A stretch of DNA of 64,000 nucleotides from SZAS-103 sp038226665 (GCA_038226665.1 JBBRQI010000007.1:47232-111231); one strand, 5' to 3'; shown: positions 17,599 to 26,190, numbered from the stretch's first letter. Notes: generated from the sequence alone by a model not told the origin. Numbers and translations: made by a program.

Positions 17599-18308
17599 GC
17601 CTGCGGCGTGTCGAGATCGGCGATGCGATAACCCGCGCTCTGCACGGTGTGCAGCAGTGGCTTGTCGAAGGCGCGGTCGATCGTCTTGCGCAGGTTGTAC
17701 AGGTGACTGCGCAGCGTATCCGAATCCGGCAACCCATCGCCCCAGATTTCCCGCTCGATGTCGCGGCGGCTGATCACTTTCGGCGACTCGCGCATCAGGA
17801 TCGCAAGCAGGCGCAGGCCGATCGGAGATAGCTGCAGTTCCTGGCCGCCGCGTGTGACCCGCATGCTCGCGGTGTCGTAGATCAGGTCGCCGACTTTCAG
17901 GATTTCCGCGCTGACCTGGCGCCGCTCGCGGCGGATCAATGCACGCACGCGCGCCTCGAGCTCCTGGATCGCGAAGGGTTTCACGAGGTAATCGTCGGCG
18001 CCCGCGCTCAAGCCGCTGATCTTGTCGTCGAGCGTGTCGCGCGCGGTCAGCATCAGCACCGGCGTTGCCTTCCTGGTTTCCTCGCGCAATTTGCGGCAGA
18101 CCTCAAGCCCGTCCATGCGCGGCATCATCAGGTCGAGGATGATCGCGTCGTAGCTGTTCTCGTTGGCGAGGCGGAACCCATCGACGCCATCGCTTGCGTA
18201 GTCGACCCCGAAACCCTTGCTTTCAAGGTATTCGCCGACCATCTCGGAAATATTGCGGTTGTCCTCGACCACCAGGATCAGGCCGGCCGGTTCGTCACGG
18301 TTACGCAT
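17595..18308 (-). CDS. OmpR-family response regulator
   Basis: The 237-residue product has a receiver domain with the acidic pocket LVVEDN, the phosphoacceptor aspartate in IILDLMMPRMDG, the switch Thr in LMLTARD and the Lys in DDYLVKPF. A winged-helix DNA-binding domain follows, with LSPIGLRLLAILMR, SRRDIEREIWG, LRSHLYNLRKTID and TVQSAGYRI. It starts at ATG 18308 with an AGGAG ribosome site. It lies directly upstream of its kinase and probably autoregulates the pair, as is common in this family; no operator was identified. Confidence 0.94.
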   Translation of the reverse strand: MRNRDEPAGLILVVEDNRNISEMVGEYLESKGFGVDYASDGVDGFRLANENSYDAIILDLMMPRMDGLEVCRKLREETRKATPVLMLTARDTLDDKISGLSAGADDYLVKPFAIQELEARVRALIRRERRQVSAEILKVGDLIYDTASMRVTRGGQELQLSPIGLRLLAILMRESPKVISRRDIEREIWGDGLPDSDTLRSHLYNLRKTIDRAFDKPLLHTVQSAGYRIADLDTPQA

Positions 18309-18372
18309 GGAGAGCTCCTTCAGCTTTGTGAAGAGTACACACCCATACGTGTTGAGGCGGCGTGAAAGCCAT

Positions 18373-18675
18373 TCAGAGCTTGACCTTCCCCACCAAGATG
18401 TCCTTGAACATCACCCAGTCGCCCATGAACGAATAGATCGGGTACTTGAACGTCGCCGGCCGGTTTTTTTCGAAAAAGAAATGCCCGACCCAGGCAAAGC
18501 CATAGCCGCAGAACAACGCACCGAGCGCCCACCAGCCATTGCGCGTCGCGATGGCGGTCGCGATCAATGCCAGCACGCCGCAACTGCCGATGAAATGCAG
18601 GCGTCGCGACATGCGGTTGGAATGCTCGCTGAGGTAGAACGAATAGAACTCGCGGAAGCTCGCGTAGCGCTCCAC
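18373..18675 (-). CDS. DUF962 (Mpo1-like) membrane protein
   Basis: The 100-residue product is a compact DUF962/Mpo1-like protein: FYSFYLSEHSNRMSRRLHFIG at the N terminus with the conserved YLSEH and RRLHF-IG residues, two hydrophobic hairpin segments, then WVGHFFFEKNRPATFKYP and FMGDWVMFKDIL. Yeast Mpo1 is a dioxygenase in fatty-acid alpha-oxidation, and its conserved histidines (SEH, LHF, GHFFFEKN) are present. Activity in bacteria is an inference. It starts with GTG 3 bases after the mazG stop, so it probably belongs to that operon. Confidence 0.88.
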   Translation of the reverse strand: MERYASFREFYSFYLSEHSNRMSRRLHFIGSCGVLALIATAIATRNGWWALGALFCGYGFAWVGHFFFEKNRPATFKYPIYSFMGDWVMFKDILVGKVKL

Positions 18676-18678
18676 GAC

Positions 18679-19596
18679 TCAGCCTCCGGATACGGAAGTA
18701 GATTTGCTGTGGCGCTCGGCCGCCTTGGCCAGACCCCAATAGCGCTCCTGCGCTTCCAGGGACAGCGCCGCGAGCACCGTGCCATCGGCGTGCGCAAGCC
18801 TCTCCATGCTGCGGAAGCGGCGTTCGAATTTCGCGTTCGCGCGGCGCAATGCGGTGCCCGCATCGACTTTCGCGTGACGCGCGAGATTGACGCAGACGAA
18901 CAGCAGGTCGCCGATTTCGTCTTCCAGGCGCGCATGCACGTCCGCATCGTCCGGCGCGACTGTAGCGGCCGCGAATTCGACCCGGACTTCCTCGATTTCC
19001 TCATGCAACTTGGCGATCACCGGCGTCGGATCCGGCCAGTCGAAGCCGACCGTCGCGGCGCGTTTTTGCAACTTCAACGCGCGCTGCCATTCGGGTAGCC
19101 CGCGCGCGATGCCGGCGAGCGCGCTGTCGTCTTCAACGCCGTCTTTCGATTCGCGCTCGCGGCGCTTGTGCGATTCCCAGTCGCGGGTTTGCGCTTCCGA
19201 ATTCTCGACAACAGCGTCGCCGGCCGCTAACGACATCCTGTCTCGCGCGGCATTCGCACGTCCGTGTGCATCAAACACATGCGGATGCCTGCGCACCATT
19301 TTTTCACTGATCGCAGCGACAACATCGGCGAACGCGAACGTCCCTGCTTCCTCGGCCATGCGCGCATGAAACACAACCTGCAACAACAGGTCGCCGAGTT
19401 CGTCGCGCAGGTCGTGCATGTCGTTGCGATCGATCGCATCGGCGACCTCGTAGGCTTCCTCGATCGTGTAAGGCGCAATCGTCGCGAAGGTCTGCTGCGC
19501 GTCCCACGGGCAGCCGTGCTGCGGTTCGCGCAGGCGCGCCATGATGTCCAACAATTCATCCATCCCGTGCGTACGCGTGGTGTTTGCCTCAGTCAC
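18679..19596 (-). CDS. mazG: Nucleoside triphosphate pyrophosphohydrolase MazG
   Basis: MazG hydrolyses (d)NTPs to monophosphates and pyrophosphate. The 305-residue product has two MazG domains: the first with GCPWDAQQTFATIAPYT, EEAYEVADAI and DELGDLLLQVVFHA, the second with EEIEEVRVEF and EDEIGDLLFVCVNLARH. The GTG at 19596 overlaps the cysQ stop by 8 bases and has GGAG about 8 bases before it; the ATG at 19563 (MDELLDIMARLR) is an alternative without a ribosome site. It is part of gspN-nudE-cysQ-mazG-DUF962. Confidence 0.94.
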   Translation of the reverse strand: MTEANTTRTHGMDELLDIMARLREPQHGCPWDAQQTFATIAPYTIEEAYEVADAIDRNDMHDLRDELGDLLLQVVFHARMAEEAGTFAFADVVAAISEKMVRRHPHVFDAHGRANAARDRMSLAAGDAVVENSEAQTRDWESHKRRERESKDGVEDDSALAGIARGLPEWQRALKLQKRAATVGFDWPDPTPVIAKLHEEIEEVRVEFAAATVAPDDADVHARLEDEIGDLLFVCVNLARHAKVDAGTALRRANAKFERRFRSMERLAHADGTVLAALSLEAQERYWGLAKAAERHSKSTSVSGG

Positions 19597-20392
19597 GAGC
19601 CACTCCGTCGTCGAGCCAACTACGCCACGGCAAGCGCACATCGCCCAACGCGATGAAATCAGGATTCAGCAATGATTCCTTGGTGTTGTAACGCAACGCC
19701 GCGCCGTCAAGCGTGAGCACGACGCCGCCAGCTGCTTCGAGCACGCATTGCGCCGCGGCGGTGTCCCATTCCGAGGTCGGTCCGAAACGCGGATACACGT
19801 CCATGCGGCCTTCGGCGATGCGGCAGAACTTGAGCGACGAGCCCATGCCGATGCGCTCGGTCGCGCCCATCTTCTCGAGTGCGGCGGCGGTACGCGCATC
19901 CAGGTGCGAGCGACTCGCGGCGACGCGCAGGGGAGTTGGCGCTGGTTGCGCCGTCATCAATGCAAGATCGTCGGCTCCGTCGCGCACGAATGCGCCGATA
20001 CCGCGTTCGGCATGCACCATGTAGTCGAGCACCGGCGCGTACACCACGCCGAGAACCGACGCATCGCCATCGATCAACGCGATGTTGACGGTGAACTCGC
20101 CGTTCTTCTTGACGAACTCGCGCGTGCCGTCGAGCGGATCGACGAGCCAGTAGCGCGACCAAGCGCGGCGCGTGGCCCAGTCGATCGAAGCCGATTCCTC
20201 CGACATGACCGGGATCTCCGGCGTCAAGGCAGCGAGTCCTGCGCAGATGATCCGGTGCGATGCCATGTCCGCGGCGGTCAGCGGCGACGCGTCGGATTTC
20301 GATTCGACCTCGAAATCCTGCGCGTAGACTTGCATGATCGCCGCGCCGGCTTCGCGCGCGAGTTCGATGCAGGCGTCGCGCCAGGCACTCAT
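19589..20392 (-). CDS. cysQ: 3'(2'),5'-bisphosphate nucleotidase CysQ
   Basis: CysQ removes the 3'-phosphate of PAP produced during sulfate assimilation. The 267-residue product is an inositol-monophosphatase-fold enzyme with metal-binding motifs MSEES, the signature WLVDPLDGTREFVKKNGEFT and SEWDTAAAQCVLEAAGG. The ATG at 20392 overlaps the nudE stop (ATGA), which settles the start. NudE and CysQ are also neighbours or near neighbours in other gammaproteobacteria. Confidence 0.94.
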   Translation of the reverse strand: MSAWRDACIELAREAGAAIMQVYAQDFEVESKSDASPLTAADMASHRIICAGLAALTPEIPVMSEESASIDWATRRAWSRYWLVDPLDGTREFVKKNGEFTVNIALIDGDASVLGVVYAPVLDYMVHAERGIGAFVRDGADDLALMTAQPAPTPLRVAASRSHLDARTAAALEKMGATERIGMGSSLKFCRIAEGRMDVYPRFGPTSEWDTAAAQCVLEAAGGVVLTLDGAALRYNTKESLLNPDFIALGDVRLPWRSWLDDGVARD

Positions 20393-20973
20393 GCCACTGC
20401 TCCCTGCATCACGGCCGCGCGTCGCGCGAGCAATTCGCGCACGATGAACATTGCCGCCAGCGAGCGGCCTTCCGAACAATCGTCGCGCAACATCAGTTCA
20501 TGCAAATCGGCAAGCTTCCATGGCACCACGTCGATCTCCTCGGGTTCGTCGCCTGGCAGGCGCTCTGGATACAGGTCTTCGGCCAATACAAGATGCGCCG
20601 CGAATTGCATGTAACTCGGCGCGAGCGTGATCGGTCGCACCACCTGCAAGCGGCGCGCACCGAAACCGGTTTCTTCCTTCAGTTCGCGATTCGCCGCCTG
20701 CTCCGGCGTTTCGCCAGCGTCCATGCGCCCCTTCGGCAGGCCGAGTTCGTAGCGATGCATGCCACAGGCATATTCGCGCACCAGCAGCACGGTGTCGGCA
20801 TCGACCATCGCGGCGATGATCACCGAGCCCGGGCCGCGGCTGAGCACGCGGCGATAACGGCGGCGCTCGCCATTGGCGAACTCCAAGTCGACTTCCTCGA
20901 CGTGGCGATCGCCTTCCTCGCGCGCACGCACGGCGTGGATTTTCGGCAAATTCTTTTCCGGCAAATCAACCAT
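20389..20973 (-). CDS. nudE: ADP compounds hydrolase NudE
   Basis: The 194-residue Nudix hydrolase carries the Nudix box LPKGRMDAGETPEQAANREL followed by KEETGFGA, and the NudE-type N-terminal block EVDLEFANGERRRYRR. The family hydrolyses ADP-ribose, Ap3A and NADH to AMP products. The ATG at 20973 overlaps the gspN stop by 8 bases (ATGGTTGA) and gives a length near the E. coli 186; an upstream in-frame ATG would add eight residues. Confidence 0.92.
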   Translation of the reverse strand: MVDLPEKNLPKIHAVRAREEGDRHVEEVDLEFANGERRRYRRVLSRGPGSVIIAAMVDADTVLLVREYACGMHRYELGLPKGRMDAGETPEQAANRELKEETGFGARRLQVVRPITLAPSYMQFAAHLVLAEDLYPERLPGDEPEEIDVVPWKLADLHELMLRDDCSEGRSLAAMFIVRELLARRAAVMQGAVA

Positions 20974-21730
20974 GTCGACGTTTCCACCACCATGCATCCT
21001 GGAGCATCAGCAGGCGACCGCCATCCGGCTGCGCCTGTCCCAATCGCGTCAAACCCTGCGCGAGTTGCGGGTCTCGCGCCGCCACATGCAACTCGATCCG
21101 GTAGCCGATCAGGTCCGCTCGCATGTTTCCGGAAACCTGCATCGGGCCGCCGCTGTCGCTGATCCTGCCGACCACGATGCCGGGTTCATCGACACGGAGC
21201 TCGACCAGCAAGTCGCCCAGATAATAAGGCAATCGGGTGCGCGGGCCGACCAGAGTCGCCTGTTTCCAGAATGCACGGCCTTGCACCGCGACCGGAATGC
21301 CATCGTCGAAACGCGCGCGATCAACATCCACGCGCAACGTGCCGATCGGCAGCAATTGCGCACGCGCGAAGAATTTTCGCAACGCGCCGCCGACAAGATC
21401 GGCGTGCAAGGCCGTCACGTCCATCGTGCGCAAGCGGCGCTCGACATGCGCATCCATGCGCTGGTTCTTCGGCATGTCGAAATGCAGGTCGGCGCGGATG
21501 GTGCCGCCGAGCGCAGCGAGCGGATCGGCGCTCCAGCGCAGGTGGCCAAGCGCGTGATTGCCCCAGAACGTGCGGAAAGACTCGCCATTCCACGCATCGC
21601 CATCGACGTTGTCGAGTTCCAGCGCGCCGAGTCGCCATTGCAGCGCGTACACCGCCAGCCGCGCCGGCATCTGCAAATACGCAACGGCGATCAGTGCCGC
21701 AAGCAGGATCAGCAACAGCCACGGACGCAT
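20966..21730 (-). CDS. gspN: Type II secretion system protein N (GspN-like)
   Basis: The 254-residue product has one N-terminal transmembrane anchor (MRPWLLLILLAALIAVAYLQ) and a beta-rich periplasmic domain with GALELDNVDGDAWNG, LRWSADPLAALGG and GGPMQVSGNMRADL, the layout of GspN. GspN is an accessory inner-membrane component of type II secretion. The rest of the gsp cluster is not in this window, so it is either encoded elsewhere or this is an orphan. The ATG at 21730 was chosen because it starts the membrane anchor. It heads the gspN-nudE-cysQ-mazG series. Confidence 0.8.
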   Translation of the reverse strand: MRPWLLLILLAALIAVAYLQMPARLAVYALQWRLGALELDNVDGDAWNGESFRTFWGNHALGHLRWSADPLAALGGTIRADLHFDMPKNQRMDAHVERRLRTMDVTALHADLVGGALRKFFARAQLLPIGTLRVDVDRARFDDGIPVAVQGRAFWKQATLVGPRTRLPYYLGDLLVELRVDEPGIVVGRISDSGGPMQVSGNMRADLIGYRIELHVAARDPQLAQGLTRLGQAQPDGGRLLMLQDAWWWKRRHG

Positions 21731-21740
21731 TAAGTCACGC

Positions 21741-21819
21741 CTGTGCGCGCAGTCGTCGCGCACAGCGGCCACAGGCGTTCCAGACGCCTTGCGGCGCCCA
21801 CGTCCTTGTGGGGCGCATG
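21741..21819. repeat. Cluster of three hairpins related to the 9.9 kb REP-like element
   Basis: Between divergent gspN and bioA there are three palindromes in about 80 bases: CTGTGCGCG-N7-CGCGCACAG (21741-21765, perfect 9-base stem), AGGCGT-TCCAG-ACGCCT (21773-21789) and GCGCCCAC-N6-GTGGGGCGC (21794-21816, one bulge). The middle stem has the same arms as the second stem at 9912-9929, and the minus-strand order GCCCCACAAGGACGTGGGC then GGAACGCCTGTGGCCG parallels CCCACACGGATGTGGG then GGAACGCCTGTAGCCG there. It is a diverged copy of the same family, in a normal intergenic position. Confidence 0.7.
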
Positions 21820-21879
21820 GACATGGGATGGAAGTGACAGGATGATGGCGTGCATCGACGGATCGGATCGTTCGCAATC

Positions 21880-23379
21880 ATGGTAGCAGAGCCCTCCAGC
21901 CAGACCAGCGCCAATCAGGGCCGACCGAATCCGGACGGAGCCAGTCAAACCTGCTCGAATGAAGATCGATCCAATCAAGCCTGCTCCAATGCGGATCGAT
22001 CCAATCAAGCCTGCTCCAATGAGGATTGGATCGCGCGCGATCTCGCGGTGCTGTGGCATCCATGCACGCAGATGCACGACCACGAAAGCGCATCTGCCGC
22101 CGAGCCGCCCATTCCATTGCTGCCGGTGCGCTCTGCGACAGGCGCCTGGATCACCGACATGGACGGGAATCGCTATCTCGATGCGGTATCGAGCTGGTGG
22201 ACGTGTCTGTTCGGACATCGCGATCCGCGCCTTGTCGCTGCGCTGAAGGAGCAGCTCGACACGCTCGATCACGTACTGCTCGCCGGCTTCGGCCACGCAC
22301 CCGCGATCGAGCTTGCCGAGGCGCTGCTCAAGGTCGCGCCGCGTAGGCTCGCGAAAGTGTTTTACGCCGACAATGGCTCGGCAGCGGTCGAAGTGGCGCT
22401 GAAGATGAGCTTCCATTTCCACCGCAACAACGACGATACGCGGCGCACGAAATTCATCGCGTTGAGCGGGGGCTATCACGGCGAAACCCTCGGCGCGCTC
22501 GCGGTGACCGATGTTGCGCTTTATCGCAAGACCTATGCGCCGTTGCTGCTGGAACCGATCTTCGCGCCATCGCCTGATGCGTACCTGGCCGAACCTGGCG
22601 AAGACGCCGAGGCCTGCGCGATGCGCGCGGCCGATGCGTTGCGCGCGTTGCTGGAAACGCATGGCGAAACTGTCTGCGCGATGATCATCGAACCCCTCGT
22701 GCAATGCGCGGGCGGAATGCGCATGCATCATCCTCGCTATCTCGCCGAGGCACGGCGCTTGTGCGATGCGCATGGCGTCTTGCTGATCGCCGATGAGATC
22801 GCAGTCGGTTTCGGTCGCACGGGTACATTGTTCGCATGCGAACAGGCGAGCATGGCACCGGATTTCCTGCTGCTGTCGAAAGGACTGACCGGCGGCATGC
22901 TGCCGCTATCGGCAGTGCTGACGACACAGCGCATCTACGATGCGTTCTATGCCGAACATGCCGCGCAGAAAGCGTTCCTGCATTCGCACAGCTATACCGG
23001 CAATCCGCTCGCGTGCAGCACTGCGCTCGCCGTGCTGCGCGTCTTCGCCAGCGAGCCGGTGATCGAACGCAATCGGGCAACCGCAGCGCGGATGGCGGCG
23101 CTCGCCGCGCCATTCGTCGCGCATCCGCACGTCGCGCAAGTACGCCAGACCGGAATGGTGCTGGCGATCGAACTGGCGGCCGACGCGCAATCGCGCACGC
23201 CATTCGCCGCATCCGAACGTCGTGGCCTGCGCGCGTACCGGACAGCGCTGTCGCGCGGTGTGCTGCTGCGCCCGCTCGGCGACGTGCTGTACTGGATGCC
23301 GCCATATTGCGTTGGCGAAGAAGACCTGTCGTTGCTCGCCGATGCCACGCGAATGGCGATCGAAGCGGCGTGCAAGTAA
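21880..23379 (+). CDS. bioA: Adenosylmethionine-8-amino-7-oxononanoate aminotransferase BioA, with repeat-containing N-terminal extension
   Basis: BioA makes 7,8-diaminopelargonate in biotin synthesis using SAM as amino donor. The 499-residue product has RDLAVLWHPCTQM, LDAVSSWWTCLFGH, FYADNGSAAVEVALKM, SGGYHGETLGA, LIADEIAVGFGRTG and the PLP lysine in LLLSKGLTGGMLPLSAVL. About 45 residues before the conserved DWIARDLAVLW block are extra and include three 10-residue repeats ending in CSNE/CSNA. No in-frame ATG, GTG or TTG lies between the ATG at 21880 and a GTG two codons before WHPC, so the extension appears to be translated. Another in-frame start is GTG 21850. No strong ribosome site is visible. 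Confidence 0.93.
   Translation: MVAEPSSQTSANQGRPNPDGASQTCSNEDRSNQACSNADRSNQACSNEDWIARDLAVLWHPCTQMHDHESASAAEPPIPLLPVRSATGAWITDMDGNRYLDAVSSWWTCLFGHRDPRLVAALKEQLDTLDHVLLAGFGHAPAIELAEALLKVAPRRLAKVFYADNGSAAVEVALKMSFHFHRNNDDTRRTKFIALSGGYHGETLGALAVTDVALYRKTYAPLLLEPIFAPSPDAYLAEPGEDAEACAMRAADALRALLETHGETVCAMIIEPLVQCAGGMRMHHPRYLAEARRLCDAHGVLLIADEIAVGFGRTGTLFACEQASMAPDFLLLSKGLTGGMLPLSAVLTTQRIYDAFYAEHAAQKAFLHSHSYTGNPLACSTALAVLRVFASEPVIERNRATAARMAALAAPFVAHPHVAQVRQTGMVLAIELAADAQSRTPFAASERRGLRAYRTALSRGVLLRPLGDVLYWMPPYCVGEEDLSLLADATRMAIEAACK
21934..22023. repeat. Three tandem 30-base in-frame repeats inside bioA
   Basis: Units start at 21934, 21964 and 21994. Units 2 and 3 are nearly identical (GATCGATCCAATCAAGCCTG then CTCCAATGMG); unit 1 is diverged. 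They encode D-G-A-S-Q-T-C-S-N-E, D-R-S-N-Q-A-C-S-N-A and D-R-S-N-Q-A-C-S-N-E. The unit length is a multiple of three, so copy-number change would keep the frame. Confidence 0.88.
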
Positions 23380-23440
23380 TGGGCTGTAACGGACGCTTCG
23401 CGCCGCATGGCAGACTCATGCGCATGACCGGGCCGTCACG

Positions 23441-24187
23441 ATGAGAATCCCGCGCGTGCACGTGGCGCAACCGCTGCGTGTCGGCGAATCGGCCGAGTTG
23501 CCTGCCATGGCCTGCGAACACGTGATCCGCGTGCTGCGCATGCCGGAAGGCGCAGCGCTGTTGTTGTGCAACGGCGACGGCATGGATTACCGCGCAACGC
23601 TCGTCGAGATCGGCAAGCGCAGTGCGCGCGTGCGGATCCTCGACGCATTGCCGAACCACGCTGAATCGCCGTTGCGCATCGTGCTCGCGCAAGCGCTGGC
23701 GCGCGGCGAGAAGATGGATTGGGTGATCCAGAAGGCCACCGAACTCGGTGTCGCTGCGATCCAGCCGATCGTCACCGAACGCACCGAAGTCAAACTCGAT
23801 GCCGAACGCGCCGGTCGGCGGCTTGCGCACTGGCAGGGCGTCGTGGTCGCTGCTTGCGAACAAAGCGGGCGCGCGCGCGTGCCGATGGTTTTCGAGCCGC
23901 TTGCATTGGCGGCATATGTTGCAGGCGTGCAGTCCAATGAAACCCGGTTTGCGCTGGATCCGGATGGCATGTCGCTGGCGGATGCAATGAACGGCAATGC
24001 CATGCAGGCAGCAACGCCGATCCACCTGGTCATCGGTCCCGAAGGCGGACTCTCCGAGCGCGATCACGCACAATTGCGCGCGGCTGGATTCGTAGGTTTG
24101 CGGCTCGGGCCACGCATCCTGCGCACCGAAACCGCAGGACTCGCCGCGCTCGCGGCGATGCAGGTACTGGCCGGCGATTTCCGCTAG
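23441..24187 (+). CDS. rsmE: 16S rRNA (uracil1498-N3)-methyltransferase RsmE
   Basis: RsmE methylates U1498 of 16S rRNA. It is a SPOUT-class enzyme with a deep trefoil knot. The 248-residue product has RIPRVHVAQPL and HVIRVLRMPEG in the PUA-like N-terminal domain, then EKMDWVIQKATELGV, IQPIVTERTEV, CEQSGRARVP, the SAM-site block LVIGPEGGLSERD and LGPRILRTETAGLAAL. It starts at ATG 23441. A hairpin follows the stop. Confidence 0.95.
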   Translation: MRIPRVHVAQPLRVGESAELPAMACEHVIRVLRMPEGAALLLCNGDGMDYRATLVEIGKRSARVRILDALPNHAESPLRIVLAQALARGEKMDWVIQKATELGVAAIQPIVTERTEVKLDAERAGRRLAHWQGVVVAACEQSGRARVPMVFEPLALAAYVAGVQSNETRFALDPDGMSLADAMNGNAMQAATPIHLVIGPEGGLSERDHAQLRAAGFVGLRLGPRILRTETAGLAALAAMQVLAGDFR

Positions 24188-24192
24188 GGATC

Positions 24193-24212
24193 CCTCTGAG
24201 CAAGCTCAGAGG
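24193..24212 (+). terminator. Hairpin just after rsmE
   Basis: CCTCTGAGC-AA-GCTCAGAGG is a perfect 9-base inverted repeat starting 5 bases after the rsmE stop. It has no clear T-run, so it may be a weak or processing-type terminator. It lies between convergent rsmE and chpC. Confidence 0.5.
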
Positions 24213-24301
24213 TTCGCGCAGTGCGGGGAAGCACTGACGGAGTACGGCAGCAGTCGTTGATCTGCGGCATGCGAGTCCGGCTGCGCAGACTTGCATCGTC
24301 C

Positions 24302-24326
24302 GAACAAGTCCAGGACAGACTTGTTC
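24302..24326 (-). terminator. Hairpin after the Chp operon
   Basis: GAACAAGTC-CAGGACA-GACTTGTTC is a perfect 9-base stem with a 7-base loop, located 9 bases beyond the chpC stop on the minus strand. It is the likely end of the long pilG-to-chpC transcript. No strong T-run follows. Confidence 0.45.
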
Positions 24327-24334
24327 AGGCCATC

Positions 24335-24820
24335 CTACATAGCGGCGACGTTAGCACGTTGCAGCACTTCGACGATTTGCGCTTCCACCTTCGGCAAATC
24401 CGGCACGACGACATAGTCTTCGCTGAACATGGCTTCTGCATAGACACCATCGGGCAGCTCGGCATCGCTGTCGGATTCGATCAATGCGCTGTCTGCAATC
24501 GTGACCAGGCGCGGGAATCCCTGGGTCAACACCGCGAAATACGGCATCTTCGGATGCCCGCCTACCGCCTTGAGCACGGCAACCTTGGCGCCGAGCGCTG
24601 CTGGCTCCTGCGACCAGCCGACCAGTCGCGAATACGACACGATCGGCAGCGCCCAACCGCGCCAGCGCACGCGCCCGAGCAGCCAGGACGGCGCATCGGC
24701 AACTGGTTCGGGATTGGAATAGGTGATGACCTCGGCAACCGATGCGTTCGGCATCAGCAGTTTTCCCCCGTTGACCGAAATCAATACGCCTCGGATGTCG
24801 TGGGCTGCAGTGGCGTTCAT
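24335..24820 (-). CDS. chpC: CheW-like adaptor, last gene of the Chp cluster (ChpC-like)
   Basis: The 161-residue product is one CheW domain: GVLISVNGGKLLMPNASVAEVI, then WLLGRVRWRGWALPIVSYSRL and a C-terminal FSEDYVVVPDLPKVEAQI. CheW-type adaptors link chemoreceptors to CheA-type kinases; in Pseudomonas, ChpC is the second adaptor of the Chp pathway. It lies 35 bases after chpB. The symbol rests on position and domain rather than on specific residues. Confidence 0.82.
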   Translation of the reverse strand: MNATAAHDIRGVLISVNGGKLLMPNASVAEVITYSNPEPVADAPSWLLGRVRWRGWALPIVSYSRLVGWSQEPAALGAKVAVLKAVGGHPKMPYFAVLTQGFPRLVTIADSALIESDSDAELPDGVYAEAMFSEDYVVVPDLPKVEAQIVEVLQRANVAAM

Positions 24821-24855
24821 CGGCTGGTGTCCATCAGTTCGGAATTTGCATCAGT

Positions 24856-26190
24856 TTACTTGGCAGCAGCCCATCGTTCAGCGGCAAGCTTGGCGAGTTC
24901 AGCGGGCGAGCCCACCGTGACACCTTGCTGCTTCTCGAGGGCGCTGGCTGCGGTCGCGTCAAAACAGGTTGCCGGCGTCTGCGCCAGAACCTGGCCTTTG
25001 CTTGATAGATGCGCACGCGCCGGCTCGATGATCGCCGCCTCGGCGCCGCTGAGCACCACGATGGTCGTGGCGGAATCGTTCATCGCAGCCGCAAGGCTGT
25101 GGGTCGGGCTTGGACTACCCGACTCGAACCACCAGCCGGCATCGCTGAGGATGGCCATGCCGGCACCCATCACGCCAACCGCGCCGTTCTTGGCGACTTC
25201 GCCGGCCTTGGCCAGGTAAACCGGCAATTTGGTGGCCTTGCTGAGCTGTTGCGCAAGTCGGTCGTGCTTGCCTGCGTCGAGGTGCTGCCACAGCAGCACA
25301 GGCACCGGCAGCGACGCCGGCAACGCACTCAGGAACTGGCGCACCGCGTCGGGACCACCAAGACCGGCGATGATCGCGATCAAGCCGCCATGGTCCGAGT
25401 CTGTGGCCGCGACGGGCTGGGCGTCCTCGATCGGTTCCAGCTCGAAATGACTGAGATCAAAGGCGACAACAGGCGCGGCCTCCTTGCGCTCCACCTTTGT
25501 AGCGGACAGATCCGCATCCATATCCAGCAGCGACAGACCATCCAGCGAACTGGCCACAGGCGATGCGTTACCGGCTGCAGGCGTAGCGACATCGCTGCCT
25601 GGGCTGGCGCTACCGGAATCCGCACGCAGCAGATCATCAAGCGACTGTGCGACCGGATGCGCGCGTGCGCCCGTGTCGAGTTGCTTGCGCTCGGATTCGA
25701 AGCTTGCATTGAGCGCGGCGAAATTCGCATCCGCGTCACTGATCAGCAAGTCGGAAACTCCAGCAACTGCCGCGCCATCAGGTTCGTCGGTTTCGACGGC
25801 AGGTGCGCGGATGGGCAGGCGCTCTGCATCCGGGCTGACCGGCGGCAGGACATCATTGCGACCGGATACCTTGGCGGCCAGATGGCGTGCCCAGCGCGCC
25901 AGATCCCAACCACTGAGGCGGCTGGTCACATCCGCATCGTCGAAGACCACGGTGGCATCGGGATCGTCGAACAAGGGTTGCCAACGTTCGAGGCGCGCGG
26001 CATCGGTGTTCTCGTCCATGCTGACCAGCCAGACGTCCGGTTGTTGTTCGCGCATCTTCGCCGGATCGAGTTGATCGAAATCGCCGACCGCAAGCGTGTG
26101 CGCGCCGAGTTCGTCGAGCGCATGCTGCAGCTGTTGCTGGGCTTCGCCGGGGCGGCCCAGGACCACGACACGGGGAGCGGTGTCAGCCAT
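24856..26190 (-). CDS. chpB: CheB-like protein ChpB with degenerate methylesterase site
   Basis: The 444-residue product has an N-terminal receiver-like region without a clear phosphoacceptor signature (VVVLGRPGEAQQQLQHAL), a low-complexity linker (about 110-250) and a C-terminal CheB-like domain. Compared with the CheB nucleophile motif GASTGG, this protein reads IAGLGG, so the serine is lost. The histidine is kept (LLWQHLD). The LTGMGNDG block with the catalytic Asp is replaced by VLSGAEAA. Two of the three catalytic residues are therefore missing, and methylesterase activity is unlikely. The start at ATG 26190 overlaps the chpA stop by 8 bases (ATGGCTGA). Identity as a chpB orthologue rests on position and C-terminal resemblance. 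Confidence 0.82.
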   Translation of the reverse strand: MADTAPRVVVLGRPGEAQQQLQHALDELGAHTLAVGDFDQLDPAKMREQQPDVWLVSMDENTDAARLERWQPLFDDPDATVVFDDADVTSRLSGWDLARWARHLAAKVSGRNDVLPPVSPDAERLPIRAPAVETDEPDGAAVAGVSDLLISDADANFAALNASFESERKQLDTGARAHPVAQSLDDLLRADSGSASPGSDVATPAAGNASPVASSLDGLSLLDMDADLSATKVERKEAAPVVAFDLSHFELEPIEDAQPVAATDSDHGGLIAIIAGLGGPDAVRQFLSALPASLPVPVLLWQHLDAGKHDRLAQQLSKATKLPVYLAKAGEVAKNGAVGVMGAGMAILSDAGWWFESGSPSPTHSLAAAMNDSATTIVVLSGAEAAIIEPARAHLSSKGQVLAQTPATCFDATAASALEKQQGVTVGSPAELAKLAAERWAAAK

